The translations under genes were made by a program, and so were the position numbers. This document shows, one piece after another, positions 17,743 to 24,540 of a DNA stretch of 64,000 nucleotides; position 1 is the stretch's first letter, and each line of letters starts with the position of its first letter. The DNA lies in NCBI GenBank assembly GCA_900757795.1, contig CAAEPE010000037.1, positions 62,001 through 126,000 on the forward strand, read 5' to 3'. This stretch comes from an uncultured Phascolarctobacterium sp. GTDB taxonomy: Bacteria > Bacillota > Negativicutes > Acidaminococcales > Acidaminococcaceae. The notes under the pieces were generated by a model that was not told the origin of the DNA, searched no databases, and saw nothing but the letters and a program-made list of their open reading frames with translations.

Positions 17743-18756
17743 ATGAAGTGGATATATTTAAACAAAGTAACTAGCTCCAGCGATATCGAAAGCGCAGGCA
17801 ATATAACTATCAGCGCTAAAAATTTGCAAAATAAAAAGGAAATTTTCGAGACCAGCTTCCACGAAAGCCACGAAAAAATATCCTATAAAATTCCGCATTT
17901 AAACGCGCCCAATTATTACGATGCCATGCGCGAATTTGACCGGCAGATTTTGACCGCCGTTATAGATAAAGAAACGGACGACGCCAATATTATCGCCAGC
18001 GGCAATATGGAGATAACTTTAGGCGAAAATTTAGCCAATCAGTATAGCAAAATAAATGCGGGCGGCGATTTGACAGTTAAAGCTGCCGAAGTAAAAAACG
18101 AGGGCTACCAGGGGACGGTGCATTATTACGACCGCGGGCAGGATAACCATTACTGGAAGTATAAAAAGCACAGAAGATTCCACATCGGCTGCCACTGGAA
18201 ATACGGCACAACTGTTCTGCCATATTTTGACCACACCATGTATGACGCAGAAGGAGCAGCCAGCGAACGCCGCAGCCTTTTGGGCGCGAGCGGCAAAGTA
18301 AAGATTGAAGCAGAAAAAGTTATCAACAAAACGTATCAGGCGCAGGGCAAGGCGGGCGGACTTCCGGCCAGCGACGAATATGTAAAGTTTGACAGTGAAA
18401 ACCATATAATCGGCGAAAAATGGGATGTGCCTAATAAAAAAGTAGACGATAGTAAATCTCAATACAGCACGGATTATTTGGCCAAAGAAAATGTTGCCAG
18501 CGAAGTGGATAACAAAAATAAAAACGTCAGCGACCCGGCGACGGATAGCAAAATGCTGGATATCTCTGAACTGCACATCAACAGCAAAATTTATTCCTTA
18601 AACGGCGACCCCAGCGCCAAATATTTAATAGAAACGAACAAAAAATATGCGGATTACCACGAATTTCTTTCCAGCGACATAGTATGGCTGGTAGAGAAAG
18701 AAGTGAACGGGCAGAGCGTAGATTTGCACGCCAACACTATGCAGATTGTGGCATGA
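17743..18756 (+). pseudogene. displaced fragment of a filamentous haemagglutinin gene
   Basis: A 337-codon frame with good FHA similarity from about residue 10 onward (SSSDIESAGNITISAKNLQN, then INAGGDLTVKAAEVKNEG) to a tail with LNGDPSAKYLIETNKKY and EFLSSDIVW. In intact FHA proteins this last region precedes the haemagglutinin repeats, so the fragment belongs upstream of the block at 14196 but lies downstream of it. The first codons (MKWIYLNK) look unrelated and mark a junction near 17765. It ends at 18756 without secretion or toxin domains. It is probably a recombination remnant or a silent cassette. Confidence 0.7.
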
Positions 18757-18785
18757 TGTCAGTGAACAGTAAGTAGTACATACAA

Positions 18786-18953
18786 GGCGAGTATATTATC
18801 ACGGAGCGAAGATTCGAGCTTTTAGACAGCAAGAGCTTAAAAGCATAGAAATCGAGCAATGTTTGAGCGCAGCGAGTTTTGCGAGATTTCGTGATGCTTT
18901 TGCTCGAAGCTGGCGTAAAAAAAGCGAGCTGAGCGAGTGATAATATATCCGCC
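18786..18953. repeat. 168-bp nested inverted repeat, MITE-like
   Basis: The outer arms GGCGAGTATATTATCAC (18786-18802) and GTGATAATATATCCGCC (18937-18953) are inverted matches at 15 of 17 bases. Inside are further imperfect arms (AAAAGCATAGAAATCGAGCA against TGCGAGATTTCGTGATGCTT) and repeated GAGCG/GCGAG words. The element could fold into a long hairpin. It might be a non-autonomous mobile element or a structured RNA; no transposase is nearby. Confidence 0.6.
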
Positions 18954-18990
18954 TTATAATTTTCCAACGTACTTATAATTTTCTAACGTA
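18953..18990 (+). repeat. 19-bp tandem pair
   Basis: CTTATAATTTTCCAACGTA is followed directly by CTTATAATTTTCTAACGTA, with one difference. It sits right at the edge of the inverted repeat. Confidence 0.85.
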
Positions 18991-18993
18991 TGA

Positions 18994-19044
18994 GCGCTCC
19001 TTCATGTCACGAAACGCAACAGGAACAAGCGTTCGTTTTAAAAA
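18994..19044 (+). repeat. dispersed palindromic repeat, copy 1
   Basis: The stretch with ACGAAACGCAACAGGAACAA and then GCGTTCGTTTTAAAAA matches 52804-52852 over most of its length. This copy has an imperfect hairpin; the other is perfect. It behaves like a REP-type intergenic element. Confidence 0.7.
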
Positions 19045-19065
19045 TCTTCTTTAGAAAATAAAAAA

Positions 19066-19098
19066 ACAGACCTCTCAAAATTAACGAGAGGTCTGTCA
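19066..19098 (-). terminator. terminator of the GlpA-like operon
   Basis: AGACCTCTC pairs with GAGAGGTCT. On the minus strand the hairpin is followed by a T-run (TTTTTTA). It lies just after the stop codon of the DUF1667 gene at 19106. Confidence 0.85.
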
Positions 19099-19105
19099 TT
19101 AACAA

Positions 19106-19483
19106 TTATTGTTCGTGCAATTCCATGTCACGGCTGGCGATAATATTTACGCCTAAGCCGAGAATATTTTCTACAATAACGTCGCCTGTTTTTACGGGAG
19201 CCTGTACCTTTACGCCGCGCAGATAGCAAGCGCAGTCCAAAATACGCTCCTTCGGCAGCACGTCGGCAGAAACAACGGGCAACAAGGGAAGTACGCCGCC
19301 TTCAATAGCAACGGTGCTGGTCAGCATACGTTTGGGAGCAGTTACTTCATTCTTTGCATAAATAGGACCACGAGGACAGGTGTTGCCGGTTACGTTAGTA
19401 ACAACGCCATCCTCAATAGTAACGGTCAATTCGCAGCCCATAGGGCACATAATGCAGTTCATAACGCGAGTTTCAACAGCCAT
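19106..19483 (-). CDS. DUF1667 protein, last gene of GlpA-like operon
   Basis: A 125-residue protein of the DUF1667 family. The N-terminus has Cys clusters (CIMCPMGCEL, then NTCPRG), like the iron-sulfur-binding start of molybdopterin oxidoreductases, and a conserved C-terminal part (GDVIVENILGLGVNIIAS). It follows the FAD oxidoreductase gene after 12 bases, the usual third position in GlpA-like/FAD/DUF1667 operons of Firmicutes. The exact role is unknown; a small redox or metal-binding subunit of the dehydrogenase is plausible. ATG at 19483 has AAGGAGGG upstream. Confidence 0.85.
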   Translation of the reverse strand: MAVETRVMNCIMCPMGCELTVTIEDGVVTNVTGNTCPRGPIYAKNEVTAPKRMLTSTVAIEGGVLPLLPVVSADVLPKERILDCACYLRGVKVQAPVKTGDVIVENILGLGVNIIASRDMELHEQ

Positions 19484-19495
19484 TTTATACCCTCC

Positions 19496-20764
19496 TTACA
19501 GTACCAAACCAACGGTAATTTCGTCGCCGATTTGGTTGAATTTTGCAGCCGGAATTTCTACGGCAATCATTTCGCTGGGCTTAGCAACAGGCAGAGGTCT
19601 GCTCAAAAGCACGTTTTCGCCGCTCTTAACAACCAGCTTAACCTTGCGGTGGGGAGCAGCTACGCGCATGAACAGTTTAATTTTTTCGTCAGCAGGAATT
19701 TCTGCGGGCAGAGTAACTCTTTGCGGTACGCAGGTGCGCACGCCGTCCACAGCGCTTACCTTTACAGAACGGTTATCAGCGGACAATTTGCCTTGAGCTT
19801 TTAAAGCGGCATATTTACCGGCGATTTCTGCTTCTTCAGATACAAAGTCAACAAGGTCATGCACATGCACTACGTTGCCTGCGGCAAAGAAGCCTTCCAA
19901 GCTGGTTTCGCGGTGCTGGTCAACAACGGGACCGTTGGTCAGCGGATTCATATCCAAATTCAAACCGCGGCTCAATTCATTTTCAGGAATTAAACCAACA
20001 GACAGCAGCACAGTATCGCATTCAATATCAAATTCCGTACCCGGAATCGGCGTCATGCGCTCGTCAACCTTAGCTACGGTAATGCCGGTAACGCGTTCTT
20101 CACCATGAATAGCAACAATGGTGTGAGACAAATACAGCGGAATATTATAATCGTTCAAGCATTGAACAATATTACGGGTTAAACCGTTGGAGAAGGGGCA
20201 AATTTCTAAGCAAGCCTGAACCTTGCAGCCTTCCAAACTCATACGGCGAGCCATAATTAGACCAATATCGCCGCTGCCCAAAATAACAATTTTGTGGCCG
20301 GGCAGATAGCCTTCCATGTTTACCATACGCTGAGCAGCGCCGGCAGTAAATACACCGGCAGGACGCTCGCCGGGAATGCGGATAGCGCCGCGGGTACGTT
20401 CACGGCAGCCCATAGTCAAAATAACTGTTTTACCTTCTAATTTCATTAATCCCTTTTCAGGATTTACGGCAATAACAGTTTTGTTATTTTGCACATCTAA
20501 CACCATAGTATCAACTAAGGTTTCAATTTCCGGTTTATCCTTTACCAGCTCGATACATTTATGAGCATAGCCGGGGCCGGTAAGTTCTTCTTTAAAATGG
20601 TGCAGACCAAAGCCGTTATGGATACATTGCTGCAAAATACCGCCTAATTCGCGGTCGCGCTCGATAACAATAATTTTCTTAGCGCCGTTTTCCCATGCGC
20701 TGTAAGCAGCAGAAAGACCGGCAGGGCCGCCGCCGACAATAATTACATCATATAATTGACTCAT
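19496..20764 (-). CDS. FAD-dependent pyridine nucleotide oxidoreductase (GlpB/HcnB-like)
   Basis: 422 residues. An N-terminal FAD-binding Rossmann fold (VIIVGGGPAGLSAAYSA) is followed by GRELGGILQQC-type text (ELGGILQQCIHNGFG), a second nucleotide-binding site (KIVILGSGDIGLIMARRMS) and GFFAAGNVVHVHDLVD. It probably passes electrons between the GlpA-like dehydrogenase and an acceptor. ATG at 20764 lies two bases after the previous stop, with a GGGGAGG ribosome site inside the end of that gene. The substrate is not determined by sequence. Confidence 0.85.
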   Translation of the reverse strand: MSQLYDVIIVGGGPAGLSAAYSAWENGAKKIIVIERDRELGGILQQCIHNGFGLHHFKEELTGPGYAHKCIELVKDKPEIETLVDTMVLDVQNNKTVIAVNPEKGLMKLEGKTVILTMGCRERTRGAIRIPGERPAGVFTAGAAQRMVNMEGYLPGHKIVILGSGDIGLIMARRMSLEGCKVQACLEICPFSNGLTRNIVQCLNDYNIPLYLSHTIVAIHGEERVTGITVAKVDERMTPIPGTEFDIECDTVLLSVGLIPENELSRGLNLDMNPLTNGPVVDQHRETSLEGFFAAGNVVHVHDLVDFVSEEAEIAGKYAALKAQGKLSADNRSVKVSAVDGVRTCVPQRVTLPAEIPADEKIKLFMRVAAPHRKVKLVVKSGENVLLSRPLPVAKPSEMIAVEIPAAKFNQIGDEITVGLVL

Positions 20765-20766
20765 CT

Positions 20767-22230
20767 TTATTCCTCCCCGCCGTCTACCGGATATTTTTCA
20801 TAGAACATATTAGAATCTGCACGCTCCTTGAGTACCTCAGGAATAGAAATATTCAGTTCGCGGGCAAGAATTTGGGTTACGCGAGGACCGCAGAAGCCGC
20901 CTTGGCAGCGTCCCATACCTGCGCGAGTGCGGCGTTTTACGCCGTCAACAGTGCGAGCGCCAACGGGAGAGTTAATTGCTTCCACAATTTCGCCTTCGGT
21001 AATGGTTTCGCAGCGGCAAATTACACGGCCGTACAATTTATTTTCTGCAATCTTTGCAGCCTGTTCGGAAGCAGTCATGCGCACAAAAGCTTTCTTTTTA
21101 GGCAGAGCAGCTTTAAAATCTGCTTTAGCAGCAGCGCCGCTTACACGCGCAATTTCTTTAGCAATCAATTCTCCTACTGCGGGAGCAGAGGTCAAACCTG
21201 GGGACTGCATACCGGCAGCGTTATACAAATTTTCTACCTTATCGCTGGCGCCGATAATAAAATCACCGGTGCTGGATACTGCGCGCAGGCCTGCAAATTC
21301 TGTAATAGCTGCGCCCATAGGCAGATTAGGAATCAATTTGCGGGCAGAAGCCATAATTTCATTCATGCCCTCAGTGGTAACTGCATGATCTTCTTTGGAA
21401 TCTTGTTCATTAGCATTGGGACCAATGAAGGTATTGCCATGGGTAGTAGTGCATACCAAAATACCTTTAGATTTTTTAGTGGGGCAGGGGAATACTACGC
21501 CATAAACCAAGCTGCTGCAGGCAGTTTTATCAAAAAGAATATATTCGCCCTTACGCGGAGTAATGGTAAAGGTATCGTCGCCTGCCAGCTTTGCGATTTC
21601 ATCAGCATAAACACCAGCAGCGTTTACAACATATTTAGCGGCAATAACACCTTTAGAGGTTTCTACGCCGATAATTTTACCGTTTTCTTTAACGAAGCCC
21701 AAAACCTTGCAATCGCGGATAACTTCTGCACCATTTTGTACAGCGCACTGCGCAAAAGCAATAGCTGCGCCGAAAGGCCAGCATACACCGGCGCTGGGAG
21801 CCCACAAAGCACCCTTAACGGTGGTCAGATTAGGTTCCTGCTCAATAACTTCTTCACGGCTTAAAATTTGCAAGCCTTCAACGCCATTTTTACGGCCGCG
21901 AGCCATCAGTTCCTGCAAAGTCTGCATTTCTTCATCAGTGGTTGCAGCAACCAAGGAGCCTGTCCATTTAATGTCCAAATCAAGCTCGTTTTCTAATTCA
22001 TGGTACAATTTATTACCACGAACATTAGTAATAGCTTTCAAACTTCCGGTAGGAGCATCAAAGCCTGCGTGCAGAATTGCGCTGTTAGCTTTAGTAGTAC
22101 CCAAAGCAACGTCCGGTTCTTTTTCAACCAGTACGCATTTTAAATCATACTTGGAAAGCTCACGCAAAACAGCAGTACCCACAATGCCGCCACCAATAAC
22201 GACTACATCAGCGGATTTTATAAATTCCAT
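20767..22230 (-). CDS. GlpA-like FAD dehydrogenase with C-terminal BFD [2Fe-2S] domain
   Basis: 487 residues. An N-terminal DAO-type FAD domain (VVVIGGGIVGTAVLRELSKY, ANSAILHAGFDA) is followed by a C-terminal BFD-like domain with four Cys (VICRCETITEGE, then GMGRCQGGFCGPRV) likely to bind [2Fe-2S]. The architecture matches anaerobic glycerol-3-phosphate dehydrogenase subunit A and L-2-hydroxyglutarate oxidase-like enzymes of anaerobes, so the substrate could be glycerol-3-phosphate or a 2-hydroxyacid. It is the first gene of a three-gene operon. A terminator-like hairpin and a palindrome lie upstream and may regulate it. Confidence 0.85.
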   Translation of the reverse strand: MEFIKSADVVVIGGGIVGTAVLRELSKYDLKCVLVEKEPDVALGTTKANSAILHAGFDAPTGSLKAITNVRGNKLYHELENELDLDIKWTGSLVAATTDEEMQTLQELMARGRKNGVEGLQILSREEVIEQEPNLTTVKGALWAPSAGVCWPFGAAIAFAQCAVQNGAEVIRDCKVLGFVKENGKIIGVETSKGVIAAKYVVNAAGVYADEIAKLAGDDTFTITPRKGEYILFDKTACSSLVYGVVFPCPTKKSKGILVCTTTHGNTFIGPNANEQDSKEDHAVTTEGMNEIMASARKLIPNLPMGAAITEFAGLRAVSSTGDFIIGASDKVENLYNAAGMQSPGLTSAPAVGELIAKEIARVSGAAAKADFKAALPKKKAFVRMTASEQAAKIAENKLYGRVICRCETITEGEIVEAINSPVGARTVDGVKRRTRAGMGRCQGGFCGPRVTQILARELNISIPEVLKERADSNMFYEKYPVDGGEE

Positions 22231-22290
22231 TCTGTCACTTCCTTGCCGAATTTTCTTAACAATTACAAGTAAATTTTATCACAAATTAAC

Positions 22291-22319
22291 TAAAAAAAGA
22301 ACTGCTAGAAAGCAGTTCT
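22291..22319 (-). terminator. terminator-like hairpin in the leader of the GlpA-like operon
   Basis: AGAACTGCT pairs with AGCAGTTCT around AGAA; on the minus strand a run of seven T follows. No minus-strand gene lies upstream, so it would stop transcription between the operon promoter and the start codon at 22230, as an attenuator does. Confidence 0.6.
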
Positions 22320-22349
22320 AAGTAGATTTTTTAAATATTTTAGCAAAAA

Positions 22350-22367
22350 TTGTCCCTTGTGGGACAA
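22350..22367. promoter_or_regulatory. perfect 7-4-7 palindrome, possible operator
   Basis: TTGTCCC-TTGT-GGGACAA lies between the divergent GlpA-like operon and the His-rich protein gene. The symmetry and place suggest a repressor or activator site. It does not match the FNR or Rex consensus I know. Confidence 0.4.
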
Positions 22368-22522
22368 AAGTGTTACCAATAGCATCTAAAAAATATTTTC
22401 TAAAACTTCATTACACTTTTTTCAAGTTATATGATAACATATTATTAAGGATCTTAACTGTATTTTTCTTTGCTTTCCTTAGCAAAACATATTTGATATT
22501 TATACAAGAAAGGGTGGGGAAG

Positions 22523-23080
22523 ATGCGCAAAATTTTTATTTGCATCATGCTTCTTATTTGCTGTTTTAGTTTTTCGGCTTTAGCTAAAGAAAACAAGCAA
22601 AATGAAACAAAAAATATTCTGCTTCCCAGTGCTGTAATTACCATAGACGAAATGGAGCAACGCCTAAGCGAAAGAGAAGCAAGCGATGATTTGCTTTATG
22701 TCAAGCTCAAGGATGAGGAAGTAGAAGTTTATCAAGATATGGGTAAAAGCCGTTCCCTGCGCAAGCAGCTTATTTTAAGCCTGCCTAATACGGAAATGCT
22801 GCGTTTATATACAACTAACAAAGCAGTTTACGAGCAAATGAGCAGAATGCTTTTGGATTACGAAAGCGATAACGCTAATTTTGACGGCTACAAAATTATT
22901 ACCGACGTGGACCAACCGCGCAAGCTGGAAAACGGCAAGCAAATTTACCGTTTTTGGTTTATGAAAATTCAGCGGGAAAAAGCCAGCCGCCGCGGCGTGC
23001 ATTTTCCTATCGGCATAGGTATCGGTATTGGCGGTGGCCATCACCATCATCATGGACCTTGGATTGGAGTAGGATGGTGA
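22523..23080 (+). CDS. exported protein with poly-His/Gly C-terminus
   Basis: 185 residues from ATG at 22523, behind GGGTGGGGAAG; the longer frame from 22370 adds an unlikely N-terminus. MRKIFICIMLLICCFSFSALA is a signal peptide by eye. The mature part is charged and of no family I recognise. The end alternates Gly and Ile and then has five His in a row (GGGHHHHHGPWIGVGW), likely a metal-binding tail. It is a single gene with its own terminator. It may be a periplasmic or surface metal-binding protein; that is inference. Confidence 0.65.
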   Translation: MRKIFICIMLLICCFSFSALAKENKQNETKNILLPSAVITIDEMEQRLSEREASDDLLYVKLKDEEVEVYQDMGKSRSLRKQLILSLPNTEMLRLYTTNKAVYEQMSRMLLDYESDNANFDGYKIITDVDQPRKLENGKQIYRFWFMKIQREKASRRGVHFPIGIGIGIGGGHHHHHGPWIGVGW

Positions 23081-23086
23081 TAATAC

Positions 23087-23128
23087 AAAAAAGTATGCGG
23101 AGCAAAATTGCACCGCATACTTTTTTTA
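23087..23128. terminator. bidirectional terminator
   Basis: AAAGTATGCGG pairs with CCGCATACTTT and T/A runs lie on both sides. It separates the His-rich protein gene (plus) from the MATE transporter gene (minus). Confidence 0.85.
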
Positions 23129-23136
23129 CGCCTTAA

Positions 23137-24468
23137 TTACACAATTTTCGGTAAGCTTTTTATTTTATACAAAATGTAGGTGAAGCAAGCGGAGCGGAAA
23201 ATTTGGTCAAGACAAATTGCCAGCCACACTCCCACAATACTCCAATGTAGATAATACACGGCGCCCGCAGTCATTAAAGGACGCAAAATTGTTATCAGTA
23301 CAAAGGAGTAGACTGCAACCACAGCGGTTTTTCCGCTGCCGCGCAATATTCCTCCCGTAATAATCACCTGCGCTGTTAAATAAAAATGCCAGGCTACCAA
23401 AAGCATAATGCTGTCGCTTAATGCCAACGCTGCGGCATCCTTATTATACAGAGTGAAAATTTCCTGCCAAAAAATATGTATCACCGCACCAAAAAGTGTA
23501 GCTAAAATAAATCCCCATTTTAAACCAAGGCTGCGATATATTTTCCATTCCTGATAATTCTGCTTGCCGCAAGATTGTCCTGCTAATACCATATTAGCCT
23601 TGCCAAAACCAAAAATAAAATCCCAAGCGAAATCGCTGACGCTATAACAAATCGAATGTACGGCAAAAGCTAAAGTGCCTAAATCCGCCGTAATGCGTGC
23701 ATAAATCACCATGCCGATTCTTTCCGCTCCAAGCTCGCTAAAAATAGCGCTGAAAACAGGTTTAAATTCCTGCCAAAATTTTTTATCCGGCAGCTGAAAT
23801 AAGCCATCGCTAAAATATTTATTTTTGCCCATAATCCACATGGTTATCAACAGAGTCACCAAAGAACCGATTACCGTTCCGCAAGCGGCGCCTTTCACGC
23901 CCAAGCCTTGAAAAGAACCAATTCCCGTAATCAGAAAAAAATTGCAAACTATATTAGTCACGTTACCAATAATATTACATTTCATAATAGAAGAGGTCTG
24001 ACCAATACCAAGCTGCACTGCCTGTAATGCTAAGGATAAACAGGATATAAAAACGGCAAAAATAACAATAGTTCCATAATCAATGGCCATTTGCACATAA
24101 TCTGCTTTTGCGCCCATTAGTAAGACTATTTTTTCAAAAAAGCAAAAAAAGGCTATGTGAAAAACTCCCATAACCACAAAGCACAGTGTCAAGGCTTGTC
24201 TTAATAAAATTTTAATGCTGAAAAAATCCTTAGCACCGAATTTATTGGCAGTCAAAATTGTTACCGCAGATGCCATAGAACGAGCTACAGTCAGCAACAC
24301 TAATCTTAAGGGAATAAAAATACTTACAGCAGCAATAGCCGCAGAGCCTAACGCTCCTACCATAATCAAATCTGCAGCCTGCAGAATTGACATAAAGACT
24401 CCTTCCATAGCAGCAGGAATAGCTATATTAAGATATTTTTTATTGTACTCTGAAAATAACCATTTCAT
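23137..24468 (-). CDS. MATE-family efflux transporter
   Basis: 443 residues, with about 12 hydrophobic segments in two halves, typical of MatE cation/drug antiporters. The N-terminal helix pair (AAMEGVFMSILQAADLIMVG) and the repeated GxxxxxAxSIF-type text support the family. It should export organic cations or other small molecules against Na+ or H+; the substrate is not predictable. It is transcribed alone, convergent with the His-rich protein gene. The ribosome site before the ATG at 24468 is weak. Confidence 0.9.
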   Translation of the reverse strand: MKWLFSEYNKKYLNIAIPAAMEGVFMSILQAADLIMVGALGSAAIAAVSIFIPLRLVLLTVARSMASAVTILTANKFGAKDFFSIKILLRQALTLCFVVMGVFHIAFFCFFEKIVLLMGAKADYVQMAIDYGTIVIFAVFISCLSLALQAVQLGIGQTSSIMKCNIIGNVTNIVCNFFLITGIGSFQGLGVKGAACGTVIGSLVTLLITMWIMGKNKYFSDGLFQLPDKKFWQEFKPVFSAIFSELGAERIGMVIYARITADLGTLAFAVHSICYSVSDFAWDFIFGFGKANMVLAGQSCGKQNYQEWKIYRSLGLKWGFILATLFGAVIHIFWQEIFTLYNKDAAALALSDSIMLLVAWHFYLTAQVIITGGILRGSGKTAVVAVYSFVLITILRPLMTAGAVYYLHWSIVGVWLAICLDQIFRSACFTYILYKIKSLPKIV

Positions 24469-24507
24469 TGCTTAATCTATACCTATGATTTAAATCATTA
24501 TAATGAA

Positions 24508-24540
24508 AGGCGCTCCCTTAAAGGGAACGCCTCAATTTTT
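24508..24540. terminator. hairpin downstream of gyrA
   Basis: AGGCGCTCCCTT pairs with AAGGGAACGCCT. The strongest T-run is on the plus strand, a weaker T-rich stretch on the minus strand; it probably ends the gyrA transcript. Confidence 0.6.

Larger units (their letters stand above)
18757..19105. other. repeat-rich intergenic region downstream of the FHA remnant
   Basis: I see no credible gene. A 76-codon minus-strand frame crosses it but follows the palindrome arms and is probably not a protein. The stretch holds a 168-bp nested inverted repeat, a 19-bp tandem pair, a dispersed palindromic repeat and a terminator, each listed separately. Confidence 0.7.

Noticed and set aside
18737..18967. 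76-codon minus-strand ORF in the inverted-repeat region
   Set aside because: It is built from the arms of the palindrome; the start lacks good support and the protein has no recognisable features.
20872..21864. 330-codon plus-strand ORF opposite the GlpA-like gene
   Set aside because: It is antisense to a well-supported gene with clear FAD and Cys motifs.
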